DNA of 64,000 nucleotides from Brevundimonas pondensis (lineage in GTDB: Bacteria; Pseudomonadota; Alphaproteobacteria; Caulobacterales; Caulobacteraceae). The stretch is taken from positions 1,680,001 to 1,744,000 of the forward strand of contig NZ_CP062006.1 of NCBI RefSeq assembly GCF_017487345.1, given 5' to 3'. The notes under the pieces are model-generated. The model saw only the letters and a program-made list of their open reading frames with translations, was not told the origin of the DNA and did not search any database. Below, one piece after another: positions 26,506 through 35,804 of the stretch (position 1 is the stretch's first letter; every line of letters begins with the position of its first letter). Made by a program: the position numbers and the translations under genes.

Positions 26506-27473
26506 CAGTGCAGGTCGATCAGGCCCAGACGGTGCAGCTTGCGGTGCAGGGTGGCGCGGCTGACGCCCAGCGCCCGCGCCGCCGCCGAGACATTGCCGCC
26601 GGAGCGCGCCAGAGCCCGGCGCACCGCCCCGCGCTCGGCTTCCAGCAGATCGAGCTCGGCCCCGCCCGGCGTCAGCAGGTCGGAGGCCAGCAATTGGCCA
26701 GCGATCCGCTCGTCCGTGATGGACAGGGACAGGCGCGCCGCCCGCGTAGCGCCGATGACTAGATCGTCGCGATCGACGGCCAGCAGGGCCGCCGCATTGC
26801 GCTCGCTGGCCCCGCCCGCCAGCACGATGCGCGCATCGGCAAAGGCCTGGCGGAAGCTCTGCGCCTCGATCGCCCGGGCCGCATCCGAAACGGCCGCCGA
26901 GATCAGCCCCAGGATCGCCTCAGTCGCATCGGCCCGGCAGGACGAGACATCCAGCGCCCCGGCCAGCCGCCCCAGGTGGTCATGGATGGGGTGGGTGATG
27001 CAGCTCAGCCCGGTGTTGCGGGCGTGGAAATGCTGTTCGCGATGGATGGTCACCGCACGATGCTCGGCCAGGGCCGTGCCGATGCCGTTGGTCCCCTCGA
27101 CCGCCTCGGACCAGACGGCGCCGGGCCACAGACCCCAGCGATGGAAGGTGTCGTCGTCCGCCGCCGCACCGCGTCGCTCGACCGGCACGCCTTCGGCATT
27201 GGTCAGCAGGACGCAACACCCCACCCCGCCGACGGCCAGAAACAGCCGGTCCAGCACGCCTTCGGCCGCGCGCGTCATCGGCTCCATCGCCTGCCGCGCC
27301 TCGCGCAGCTGCTGTTCGGTGATGGTTTCGACCCGACCATGCTCGACGGGATCAAGGCCGTAGAGGGTCATCGACCGACGCCACGACGCGGCCAGAGCCG
27401 AACGCGCACCCGCGCCGTCATCCAGCGCCTGCCGGATCAGACTGCCATGATCGCTCCGCACCCGATCGCCCAT
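26505..27473 (-). CDS. AcoR-like GAF/Fis-HTH regulator lacking the AAA+ domain
   Basis: A 322-residue regulator. Residues about 60-210 form a GAF-like sensor resembling AcoR (SEAVEGTNGIGTALAEHRAVTIHREQHF, then CITHPIHDHLGRLAGALDVSS). The C terminus is a Fis-type helix-turn-helix (GGNVSAAARALGVSRATLHRKL). The sigma-54-activating AAA+ ATPase that lies between these in AcoR is absent: there is no Walker A or GAFTGA motif, and the linker is only about 60 residues. It therefore probably acts with ordinary sigma factors. The ATG has GGAGACC upstream. It precedes the aldehyde dehydrogenase gene and likely controls it. Confidence 0.82.
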   Translation of the reverse strand: MGDRVRSDHGSLIRQALDDGAGARSALAASWRRSMTLYGLDPVEHGRVETITEQQLREARQAMEPMTRAAEGVLDRLFLAVGGVGCCVLLTNAEGVPVERRGAAADDDTFHRWGLWPGAVWSEAVEGTNGIGTALAEHRAVTIHREQHFHARNTGLSCITHPIHDHLGRLAGALDVSSCRADATEAILGLISAAVSDAARAIEAQSFRQAFADARIVLAGGASERNAAALLAVDRDDLVIGATRAARLSLSITDERIAGQLLASDLLTPGGAELDLLEAERGAVRRALARSGGNVSAAARALGVSRATLHRKLHRLGLIDLH

Positions 27474-27540
27474 GACTGGTCTCCAAGACTAATCCGCGAC
27501 GCGATCTGACGCCCCACACGGCAGAAGGTCAATGCGACCT

Positions 27541-29214
27541 TTATCCGATCGCCTCGCTCACAAGGCCCGTACGTGAGACCTCGAAGCGCTTGCGGGTTCC
27601 CACCTCGAACGGCTTGGCGAAGATGGTCGAGACCTGCATCAACGCCGCCTCTGCCTTGTCCTCCGTCAAGGTCAGCATGATAAAGCCCTTTGCCGACTGG
27701 TCGCAGAAGACGACCTCGTCATTGGCCTGCATCAGGGCCGCGCCCAGTGGGAAGCCGCCGATTGCGTCGCCGATCGAGGGACTGGAGACGGCGCTGGTTC
27801 CGAACTCGACCGCGCGGCGGGCGCCGCTCGCGTCCTTCAATTCATTGACCCAGAAGGCGTGGCTGTCGCCCGCAAGGACGATGGGCTGGACCCCGGCCTC
27901 GGCGAAGGCGGCGTAGAGCCTCTCTCTTCCCGCAGGATAGCCGTCCCATGCGTCGAGGTTGAACGGCAGGCCCATCTTGAACAGGAACAAGGCCTGCTCG
28001 AACTGCTCGCGGAAAGCCTCGGGCACCCGGGCCATCAGGCCCTCGATCTGTTCCGGCGTCATAGTGCGCGACACATCGGGCCCGGCCACGCGAGCGGTCA
28101 CGACCTGGTTGCCGAGCACCTGCCACGGACGACCGGCGGCCTTGGACGCCGATAGTTCGCGTGTCAGCCAGTCGCGCTGCTCCGGCCCCATAAGGTCGCG
28201 CGACGGGTCATTCAGTTTGGCGTGAAAGGCGTCGAGGTCCAGCACGGGTTCGCCGTCAGGCCCGTCCTTGGCCGTCAGATCCTTGCTGTAATCCAGGGCC
28301 TCAGTACGACCGGTCAACCGCGTCTCGACCATCATCAGGCTGGCCAGGTCGCCGAAGTGGAAGCTGCGATGGATCGCCTCCTTCAGCGCGCCAGGGGCCG
28401 CCTCGCGGATCGGCATCCACTCGTAATAGGCCTTCAGCGCCGCGGCCTTGCGCACGGCGAAGTCGCCTTCGCTCTCTGGCTGGTGGTTCTCGGCCCCGTG
28501 CAGCCAGGCGTCATTGGCTGTCTCATGGTCGTCCCAGACGCAGATGAAGGGCGCGCGGGCGTGGGCCGCCTTCAGGTCCGCGTCCGTCTTGTACTGGGCA
28601 TGACGGGTCCGATAATCGGCCAGGGTCACGATCTCATGGCGCGGCTCGGGCAGACGGTTCAGAGCCGCGCCAGTCGCCATGCCGTAGGCGTCCGCCTCGG
28701 CCCCATATTCGTAGATGTAGTCGCCCAGATGAACCACGGCGTCCAGCGACGGCAGGGCCGCGATGGCCTCATAGGCGTTGAACAGGCCGCCGGGATAGAG
28801 CTGACACGACACGACCGCCAGATTGACCGGCGTCACGCCCTCGGCCGCCAGGGTGCGGGTGCGTCCGACCGGCGAGCGGGTCTCGCCGACGGCGAAGTCG
28901 TAGCGATAGTCGCGGCCGGGACGCAGACCCGCAGCGTCGATCTTGACCGTGTAATCGCGCTCCGGCCCCGTCTCGAACCGGCCTGAAGCCGCTACGGCTT
29001 CACCATCCAGCACACGCCAGTTCACGGACACCGGACCGTTGAAACCCGCATCCGGCGTCACGCGCGTCCACAGGATCACCCGGTCCGTTCCCGGATCGCC
29101 CGAAGCGACGCCATGAGCGAAGACGACTGCGGTCGTCTCCGCCGCAACCGGCGTCGCGCCGACGGCCGCCCCTGCCCCGAACAGCCCCAGCAGGCCGCGA
29201 CGATTCATGGTCAT
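27541..29214 (-). CDS. phoD: Alkaline phosphatase D family protein (PhoD)
   Basis: A 557-residue secreted phosphodiesterase/phosphatase. The N terminus is a twin-arginine signal (MNRRGLLGLFGAGAAVG). A PhoD N-terminal domain (HGVASGDPGTDRVILWTRVTP) precedes the metallophosphatase domain with VSCQ, VHLGDYIYEYGA, the metal-binding VWDDHETANDAW block and LAGDSHAFWVNEL. The family hydrolyses phosphate mono- or diesters using Ca and Fe. It starts 11 bases after the TBDT stop, so the two are very probably co-transcribed and may act on the same substrate. Confidence 0.9.
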   Translation of the reverse strand: MTMNRRGLLGLFGAGAAVGATPVAAETTAVVFAHGVASGDPGTDRVILWTRVTPDAGFNGPVSVNWRVLDGEAVAASGRFETGPERDYTVKIDAAGLRPGRDYRYDFAVGETRSPVGRTRTLAAEGVTPVNLAVVSCQLYPGGLFNAYEAIAALPSLDAVVHLGDYIYEYGAEADAYGMATGAALNRLPEPRHEIVTLADYRTRHAQYKTDADLKAAHARAPFICVWDDHETANDAWLHGAENHQPESEGDFAVRKAAALKAYYEWMPIREAAPGALKEAIHRSFHFGDLASLMMVETRLTGRTEALDYSKDLTAKDGPDGEPVLDLDAFHAKLNDPSRDLMGPEQRDWLTRELSASKAAGRPWQVLGNQVVTARVAGPDVSRTMTPEQIEGLMARVPEAFREQFEQALFLFKMGLPFNLDAWDGYPAGRERLYAAFAEAGVQPIVLAGDSHAFWVNELKDASGARRAVEFGTSAVSSPSIGDAIGGFPLGAALMQANDEVVFCDQSAKGFIMLTLTEDKAEAALMQVSTIFAKPFEVGTRKRFEVSRTGLVSEAIG

Positions 29215-29225
29215 GCGCCTGGTCC

Positions 29226-31736
29226 TCAGTAGCGGACGGTGAAGGCCACGCCGTAGCTGGCGGGGCGTCCGGCGATAAAGGTCGGCAGGCCGAGCGCATC
29301 GCCCGTATTGCCCGCGTCCTTGATGTATTCCTCGTCCAGCAGGTTGTCGCCGAAGGCCTCGACGCCCCAGTTCCCCGAGGCCGGGGCGTAGCGAACCCGC
29401 AGGTTCAGCAGACCATAGCTGTCCTGGTATTCGTCCTGGTTCAGGTCCGCGACGAAGTTCTGGGTCTGCAGGGCCGGGATGTCGTTATTGTCGTCAAAGA
29501 AGACCTTGGACTGCCAAGTGTAGCTAGGCTGGACCTCGACCGCGCCGCCCGCGACCGGCAGACGCCAAATCGCGCCGATCGAGGCCATGTGATCCGGCGA
29601 CAGGCGGAAGCGATTGCCGTCATACAGACCCGCCTCGAAGCGCGAGTGGTTGTAGCCGTAGGTGCCGAACAGGTCGAAGTTCTCGGCGGCGGCCCAGAAG
29701 ACCTGCCCCTCGAAGCCATAGGCGCTGGCCTCGCCAGCATTGGTGGTGATGAAGCGTGTGCCTTCCTGAACCGTGGTCTGGAAGTTCTCGTAGGCGTAGT
29801 GGAAGACCGCGCCGTCCAGACGCAGGCGACCGTCCATCAGCGCCGCCTTGGCGCCCACCTCGAAGCTGTCGACCGTCTCGGCCTCGATCACGTTGAAGGT
29901 CGGGGCGCCGAGCGGCGCGGCCGGACCGCTGACGCTCAGAACCTCGGGTCTGCGGCCCCGCGCATAGTTGGCGTAGAGGCTGGCGTCGTCAGACAGGGCG
30001 TAACGGGCCGTCAGACGCCATGTGAAGCCGTCGTCTTCATGGTCGCCATAGACGAAGTCTCCGTTGTTGGCGGTCGGCTGCGCCGTCAGGCCGAACAGCG
30101 GCAGGACCGAGGCCGGCAGGTTGACCGCGTTCGGATTGGCCAGGCCGCCCAGCAGCGCCGGCACCTGGGCTGGCGGCACGGCGCCCTGCAGCACCGCCAG
30201 CAGCCCGCCCGCGATGGAACGGCCGTTGGCGACCGAACTGGCGTAGCCCGTGGTCTTGTCGTCGCGCGTGTAGCGGACCCCGCCCGCGAACTCGAGGCGA
30301 TCCGTGGCCTTGAAGGTCAGATCGGCGAACAGATCCCAGGAGGTCAGTTCGGCGCTGTTGATCGGGATCTCGATATGGGTCGACTTCAGGTTGCCCGCGA
30401 TCGGCGCGGCCAGAGCCCCCGCTCCCAGCGGCGTCAGCGTCGCCTGCAGGAACTGGGTCGCCACGGTCGGATAGGCCGAGATGGGCAGGGTGTTGTGGCC
30501 GACCGCCGTGGGCGAGCCGTCCAGCAGTCCGGCCAGTTGGGCCAGAGCGATGCGCTCGTCGAACTGGGTCGGCGTGCGCTGATAGCCTTCCTCGCGGAAC
30601 CAGCCGGCGCCGGCGAAGCCAGACAGGCGCCCGCCGTTGTCCCAGTTCAGGCGAAGCTCCTGGCTCCACTGCTCGCCATAGGCCTCTTCCGCCGCCGTCA
30701 GCAGCGGCAGCGACAGACCGTCGGCGTCAAAGGTTTCGTAGGAGTCGAACTGGCGATAGGCCGTGGTCGAGTTCAGCGACAGCGACGGCGTCAGGGTCCA
30801 TTTCACCAGCCCCGTCACGCCCCAGACCTTGCGGTCCAGGCCCAAGCTCTTGCCGCCGTCGAAGGCAGCGCCCGGCGTCAGGGCCGCGCCTTCCCAGGGC
30901 GCGCGACCGCCCAGCACCGCACCCGTCGTCGGGTCGGCCGGATCATAGGCGATGGACTTGAACGAGGTGCCGGTGGCGGAGTCGGTCTGATAGTTGGCGA
31001 TCAAGTCGGCGCGCAGGGTGTCGCTCGGCGTCCAGACGCCGGAAAGACGGAAGGCCTGGGTCTCGATACCATTGAAGTCCTCGCCGCCCAGCAAATTCTC
31101 GACCGAGCCGTCGCGTGTCTTCATCCGCGTGGCCAGACGCAGGGCGGCGTTATCGCCCACCGGAGCGTTCACGAAGCCCTCGGCCGAGCGATAGCCGTAG
31201 TCCCCGACCTCGGCCCGCATTTCGGCGTCGAACTGGCCCGGTCGGGCGCGGTTCTGCACCAGGTTGACCGCTCCGATCAGGGCGCCGCGACCGTACAGGG
31301 TCGACTGCGGCCCCTTGGCCACCTCGATCCGCTCCAGATCGAACAGTTCGACATAGGAGCCGCGCGACTTGGAGATCGACACGCCGTCCTGGAACACCGA
31401 GACGCGCGGCTCGGCCGTGGCTGCGCCCGAGTCAGAGGTGATGCCGCGCATGACAAAGCCCGGATTGTTCGGCGACTGGTTCTGCACCAGGAAGCCCGGC
31501 ACGAAGGCTGACAGCTGCTCGAACTCCTGAACCCCCAGGTTCTCCAGGAACTGGCCGCTATAGGCCGTCAGCGCGAAGGGCACCTCGATCGGGTCCTGGG
31601 CGCGAAGTTGGGCGGTGACGATGATATCGTCCACTGTCGCTACATGTTCCTGCGCCTGGGCGGCTCCGCCCGCCGTCAGGCCCAGAATCGCCGCGCCCGC
31701 CAGCAGGCCAGCCTTGTTCGCCACGGATTTCATCAT
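29226..31736 (-). CDS. TonB-dependent receptor paired with PhoD
   Basis: An 836-residue outer-membrane receptor with signal peptide (AGLLAGAAILGLTAGGAAQAQ), a TonB-box-like VDDIIVTAQ, a plug (GPQSTLYGRGALIGAVNLV) and a barrel ending in GVAFTVRY. Two adjacent ATGs (31736 and 31733) follow AAAGGGGGATGCG; the first is used here. Being directly upstream of phoD suggests uptake of a phosphorylated compound or of the product freed by PhoD. No convincing Pho box was seen in the promoter region. Confidence 0.87.
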   Translation of the reverse strand: MMKSVANKAGLLAGAAILGLTAGGAAQAQEHVATVDDIIVTAQLRAQDPIEVPFALTAYSGQFLENLGVQEFEQLSAFVPGFLVQNQSPNNPGFVMRGITSDSGAATAEPRVSVFQDGVSISKSRGSYVELFDLERIEVAKGPQSTLYGRGALIGAVNLVQNRARPGQFDAEMRAEVGDYGYRSAEGFVNAPVGDNAALRLATRMKTRDGSVENLLGGEDFNGIETQAFRLSGVWTPSDTLRADLIANYQTDSATGTSFKSIAYDPADPTTGAVLGGRAPWEGAALTPGAAFDGGKSLGLDRKVWGVTGLVKWTLTPSLSLNSTTAYRQFDSYETFDADGLSLPLLTAAEEAYGEQWSQELRLNWDNGGRLSGFAGAGWFREEGYQRTPTQFDERIALAQLAGLLDGSPTAVGHNTLPISAYPTVATQFLQATLTPLGAGALAAPIAGNLKSTHIEIPINSAELTSWDLFADLTFKATDRLEFAGGVRYTRDDKTTGYASSVANGRSIAGGLLAVLQGAVPPAQVPALLGGLANPNAVNLPASVLPLFGLTAQPTANNGDFVYGDHEDDGFTWRLTARYALSDDASLYANYARGRRPEVLSVSGPAAPLGAPTFNVIEAETVDSFEVGAKAALMDGRLRLDGAVFHYAYENFQTTVQEGTRFITTNAGEASAYGFEGQVFWAAAENFDLFGTYGYNHSRFEAGLYDGNRFRLSPDHMASIGAIWRLPVAGGAVEVQPSYTWQSKVFFDDNNDIPALQTQNFVADLNQDEYQDSYGLLNLRVRYAPASGNWGVEAFGDNLLDEEYIKDAGNTGDALGLPTFIAGRPASYGVAFTVRY

Positions 31737-31829
31737 CGCATCCCCCTTTGAAGGTCGAGGGAGCCCTAGTCGGCGTCGATGTCGCGCAGACGACGGCAAA
31801 GCCAAGCCAGGGTGAAGGTGATGCGTCCT

Positions 31830-31847
31830 GGACAAGACGGCTTGTCC
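31830..31847. repeat. Inverted repeat between hlyD and the TBDT promoter
   Basis: GGACAAG (31830-31836) and CTTGTCC (31841-31847) are perfect arms with a 4-base spacer. The element lies beyond the HlyD-type gene and about 95 bases upstream of the TBDT start. No T run follows on the minus strand, so it may be an operator or a weak terminator. Confidence 0.35.
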
Positions 31848-31874
31848 CTATGCGATGCATTTTGCAGCAGCGCT

Positions 31875-33164
31875 CTACGGGGCCTGAGGCGGAGCCACAG
31901 CCCAGACCACGGTCTCACCCGCACGGAGTCCTGACAGTATCTCCACGGCCGACGGCCCCACCTTGCCGATCGTCACCGCCCGGCGCTCGGACGCAGAACC
32001 CGATCTGGCTCGCACCAAGACATGTGCCTGTGGGGCTCCTCCCAGGACTGCCTGAGGCGGCACAGTTATCGCGTCTCGGTTCTCATAGGTCATGATAACG
32101 ATGTTCGCCGTCATGCCGATCCTCACCTCACGTGCTGCAGGTTCTGACAGAGGGTCCAGCCGTATGCGCGCCTCGAACGTGGCCTTGCCACCGCCGGCTG
32201 CAGTTTCCGCCTCACCGCCAATACTGCTGACCATTCCGGCCAGGACGCTGCCTCCAAACCCCGGGCCGCTCACCATGGCTTTTTGCCCTGCCTTCACCAG
32301 GGCCAGGTCAGCCTCGTCCAGCTTGAAGATCACGTCCAGCCCGGTCGTACTGGCGATCACCCCCAATAGCTGCCCTTCCGCCACGCGAGCGCCGGCGTGG
32401 AGCGCACGCTGCTCAGCCGCTCCACCTTCGTCCGGACGAACCAGCACACCCGTCCCGGCCGCCCGTATGATGCCGCCCGAAACCCCCGTCGTTTCGACAT
32501 ACTGGTCATGAGCCATCTCGCGTTGCAGCAAGGCGATCCGCCTTTCTCCGTTCTGGCCTCGGGCTATCGCCCGCTTCAGGTCGTCACGCGCCGCCACAAG
32601 TGCGGCCTGTCGCTGTCTTCGTTGCTGCATCAGGGCGTCATGCTCACTCCGGGGCACCAAGCCTCTGTCAAGAAGAGACCGGGTTTCGTCCAACTTGGAC
32701 TGCGTGTCGCTCAGGTCCGCCTCTGCGGCCTCCACGGCGCGCTCCGCGCGTGACACTTCCGGTCCCTGTTCCCAATTCCTCATTCTTTCTGAGTCGGATT
32801 CAGCCCTGAGCAGAGCGATCTCAGCTTGCGCACGACCCCGTCTCGCGTCGCCGAAGTTCAGTTCGATCAGGGGCTGTCCCGCTTCCACACGATCCCCGTA
32901 GGCGACGCGTAGTCTTTCAACCCTCGCGTCAAAGGGAGCGGTTACGTCGAACCTTTCGCCCGGAACAATACGACCGGCGAAGTTGGAAAAAAGGACAAAT
33001 GGCGCGCGAGCAACCACCATACTCTGCTCGGTCGCGGGCCCGGCATCCGCTCCACCCTTGCGCGTCAAACCCAACGCGAACAAGCCGATCACAATCACCG
33101 TCAATCCGGCGAATAGAAGTCGTCTTCCGGATCTAGATCCTAGTCGTTCAAAGAAATGCGCCAT
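31875..33164 (-). CDS. HlyD/MacA-type periplasmic adaptor
   Basis: A 429-residue membrane-fusion protein. One N-terminal membrane anchor (LLFAGLTVIVIGLFALGL) leads into a lipoyl-like half (VTAPFDARVERLRVAYGDRVEAGQPLIEL), a long coiled coil (about residues 110-220), the second lipoyl half and a beta-barrel domain ending in VTIGKVGPSAVEILSGLRAGETVV. It would connect the inner-membrane ABC pump with the TolC-type channel. It is the last gene of the five-gene exporter operon and overlaps the TolC-type gene by 25 bases. Confidence 0.87.
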   Translation of the reverse strand: MAHFFERLGSRSGRRLLFAGLTVIVIGLFALGLTRKGGADAGPATEQSMVVARAPFVLFSNFAGRIVPGERFDVTAPFDARVERLRVAYGDRVEAGQPLIELNFGDARRGRAQAEIALLRAESDSERMRNWEQGPEVSRAERAVEAAEADLSDTQSKLDETRSLLDRGLVPRSEHDALMQQRRQRQAALVAARDDLKRAIARGQNGERRIALLQREMAHDQYVETTGVSGGIIRAAGTGVLVRPDEGGAAEQRALHAGARVAEGQLLGVIASTTGLDVIFKLDEADLALVKAGQKAMVSGPGFGGSVLAGMVSSIGGEAETAAGGGKATFEARIRLDPLSEPAAREVRIGMTANIVIMTYENRDAITVPPQAVLGGAPQAHVLVRARSGSASERRAVTIGKVGPSAVEILSGLRAGETVVWAVAPPQAP

Positions 33165-34642
33165 GTCTCAAGCGTGCTCCCGATCTGCTGATCCAGCGCT
33201 GTCAAGGTGTTCAAATAGGCGATCCGCGCCGACAACTCCTGAATGTCTGCCGCACGCAGATCGGATTGAAACGACAGGACTTCAAAGTTCGAGGCGCGCC
33301 CCACGCGCAACTTCTCTTGCTGCAAAGACAAGGCCTGTTCAGCCAGGTCACGAGCTCGTCGCGCGGCCTCCAGCTGGCGCCAGGCGCTATCCGCCGTTTG
33401 CACGGCGTCACGAATCTGGGCTTCGGCAGCCGCCGTCAGGTCTTCGTAGTAGAGTTCGGCGGTTCGCAAGCTCGTGGTCGCGGCAAGGTCAGCCCTGCGG
33501 GGGGAATAGTCACCGATAGGAATATCCAGCCGCAGACCGATGGCGTGTTCCGTACGCCCATCCAGCACGCCCGGCCCCCAATCGCCTCCCAGACGATTGA
33601 GCGACCCTACGATTGAAATATCCCACAGGCGACTGTTGCGCGTCACAATCGATGCCTGCCTCATCTGCTCGATTGACTTGCGCTGCGCCAGGATGTCGGC
33701 GCGGGCCTGCAAGGCCAGATCGATGGCGAGTTCCAGATCGACATCCACCCGTTGCGCCGCAACATCATCCGTCGCCACAACATTGGTTCGCGGGTCCAGG
33801 GCCAGCAAGCGCATCAAGGCTACCTGAGCCGTCGCCCGGCGACGTTGCGCGTCCAGCAGCGCGACTTCCTGGTTCGCCACTCCCGACTCCGTCTGCACTA
33901 TGTCAGCCGCCGCCATGCGACCAGCCTCCACCAGCATCCTGTTCGTGGCCAACAAGGCACGAGTTCTTTCAAGCGACAATTCAGCCAGGCGCACCTGTTC
34001 CTGTGCCTGGATCAAGGAGCGGTAAGCAAACACGACCGCCGTCACCGTGTCGGAAACGGTCGCCTTGAGCCGCAGCCGATTGATGTCTTCCTGCAGACGC
34101 GCAATGCGCACTGGCGCCATGTTCACGTCCCAACCAGCGCCCTTGAGCAAGGGCTGACGCAATTGGATCGAGAGATTTTCCCTTGCGCCGCCAGTTCCAC
34201 CGTCAATGGTTTCGCGACGATCCCAGACGAAACTCGCCGATGCGCCTAGCGGGGACCGCCAGCGTCCGCTGGGCGAAACAGACATTTCGACGTCAATGTC
34301 GCCGTTGCCATCACGACGACGCACTACCTCTGTCGCAACGTTGCCTACAGGCACGAAAGCGCGTTCAGCGACGTGAAGATCGAAGCGTTCAACAGCGCGT
34401 TGCAGATAGGCCGCGCGGATCGTGCGGTTCTGTCGCAAACCTAGAGCCACCGCCTCTTCCAGGCTCACCCCCAGGGACATGCCGCCTGGCACTGGAGCGG
34501 CGACAGGCGACGGCACGCCGGCTATCCCTCGCGGAACCATGTCCAGACGCGGTAGGGCCGAGGCGTCGCGTGCACTCGCCAAAACCGCCATGAAAGCCAG
34601 AACCGCAGACAATACCGCCCTAATCCGCACGTAGCGCCTCAA
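33140..34642 (-). CDS. TolC-family outer-membrane channel
   Basis: A 500-residue outer-membrane efflux protein. A signal sequence (VLSAVLAFMAVLASARDASA) is followed by two repeats of the alpha-helical barrel family, with long coiled-coil helices (about 190-290 and 400-480) and a closing block LRAADIQELSARIAYLNTLTALDQQIGSTL. It forms the exit duct of the tripartite exporter. It overlaps the permease gene upstream by 23 bases and the adaptor gene downstream by 25. Confidence 0.87.
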   Translation of the reverse strand: MRRYVRIRAVLSAVLAFMAVLASARDASALPRLDMVPRGIAGVPSPVAAPVPGGMSLGVSLEEAVALGLRQNRTIRAAYLQRAVERFDLHVAERAFVPVGNVATEVVRRRDGNGDIDVEMSVSPSGRWRSPLGASASFVWDRRETIDGGTGGARENLSIQLRQPLLKGAGWDVNMAPVRIARLQEDINRLRLKATVSDTVTAVVFAYRSLIQAQEQVRLAELSLERTRALLATNRMLVEAGRMAAADIVQTESGVANQEVALLDAQRRRATAQVALMRLLALDPRTNVVATDDVAAQRVDVDLELAIDLALQARADILAQRKSIEQMRQASIVTRNSRLWDISIVGSLNRLGGDWGPGVLDGRTEHAIGLRLDIPIGDYSPRRADLAATTSLRTAELYYEDLTAAAEAQIRDAVQTADSAWRQLEAARRARDLAEQALSLQQEKLRVGRASNFEVLSFQSDLRAADIQELSARIAYLNTLTALDQQIGSTLETWRISLND

Positions 34643-35804
34643 TCGGTTGAATACGCGATGCCGCGATCGCCGGGTACAATCCGAAAATCAGGCCCACGAC
34701 GGCGGCCATGCCTGGCCCCAGCGGCAGGATCCACAAGGCCACGACGAACTCCCAGCCGGAAGCCTTCGCGACGACAGCGGTCGCCGCCAGGCCTAACAGG
34801 GCGCCGAGAAGCCCGCCCCCCAGTGACAGCACCATGCCTTCGATCAGGAACATCAGACGAATGTCCATCGGCGTCGCGCCCATAGCCGAGCGCAGTCCGA
34901 TCTCACGGCGCCGCTCCATGACGGTCATCAGCATGACGTTCATCACGCCTATGCCGCCCACAAGCAGCGAAATCCCTCCGATCGCCGTCAGAAGGCGCGA
35001 ATGTACGGCGGCCTGCGTCTTCATGGCCCGGATCATGGCGCGCGCGTCGCGCGCCTGAACCCCGAGACCGGGACGGGTCAATCGCGCGACGAGGCTTTGG
35101 CCCACCTTTTCGGGATCAGCATCCAGCCGCAGTCGGACCAAGGCGGCTGTCGCATCCGGTCCGGCCATCACGCGTCTGGAGCAGGCCAACGGCATGACGA
35201 CAGCCTGATTATAGTCAACGGGACTCAGAGCCTCCATCGGTGTCGGCCCAAGCACCCCCACGACGGTAAACCCGTACCCGCCCACCATGATAAGGGCGCC
35301 TGGCGCCATCGCCTGACCAGGCGTCGACAACTGGTTCGCCAGTTGCTCTCCGACCAGTACGGCCGAGCCGCAGTCGTCGATGTCCCCGAGCAAACGCCCG
35401 CGGACCACATGCAAACCGGCGACCTTCGCCATTGCCGGCGGCGTTGCCGCGACCATGGCCTCGACATGACTTGCCCCGAAACGCACCAATGTTCGCGTCG
35501 TGGCCAGGGGAGTGATCTGCAGCACGCCTGGTTCAGCGGCGCCTGCAAGCTCCAGTTGCTCAAGATCCAGCCCCAACAACGCCGGCCCTGCCGGCTGCGC
35601 TTGCAACTGCAGCATGTCGACGCCGGTTTGCCGAAAGCGCTTCAGAGTCTCCTCCTGCGCCATATGACCCAGGTTCAGAAGGGCGACGATGGCTGCTGAT
35701 CCGATTACCACGCCCAACAGCGCCAGGAGGGAGCGCACCCCCTGCCCGCTCAGGTTTCTCGCCGCTTCGGCAAACAGATCGGAAAGCCTCACGCCCCTCT
35801 TCAC
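34620..35804 (-). CDS. MacB-type ABC transporter permease
   Basis: A 394-residue permease of the MacB/FtsX class. There is one N-terminal membrane segment (RSLLALLGVVIGSAAIVALLNL), a large periplasmic domain (about residues 45-270) and three C-terminal segments with the typical GGIGVMNVMLMTVMERRREIGLRSAMGATPMDIRLMFLIEG block. MacB-type pumps do not move substrates across the inner membrane; they push periplasmic substrates through TolC. The ATPase is a separate protein, encoded immediately upstream with an ATGA overlap. Confidence 0.9.
   Translation of the reverse strand: MKRGVRLSDLFAEAARNLSGQGVRSLLALLGVVIGSAAIVALLNLGHMAQEETLKRFRQTGVDMLQLQAQPAGPALLGLDLEQLELAGAAEPGVLQITPLATTRTLVRFGASHVEAMVAATPPAMAKVAGLHVVRGRLLGDIDDCGSAVLVGEQLANQLSTPGQAMAPGALIMVGGYGFTVVGVLGPTPMEALSPVDYNQAVVMPLACSRRVMAGPDATAALVRLRLDADPEKVGQSLVARLTRPGLGVQARDARAMIRAMKTQAAVHSRLLTAIGGISLLVGGIGVMNVMLMTVMERRREIGLRSAMGATPMDIRLMFLIEGMVLSLGGGLLGALLGLAATAVVAKASGWEFVVALWILPLGPGMAAVVGLIFGLYPAIAASRIQPIEALRAD

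Noticed and set aside
29589..31511. A 640-codon plus-strand frame opposite the PhoD-linked TBDT
   Set aside because: No recognisable domain; the TBDT on the minus strand has signal, plug and barrel features.
31737..31874. Pho box upstream of the TBDT-phoD genes
   Set aside because: No pair of CTGTCAT-like direct repeats with the required spacing was found.
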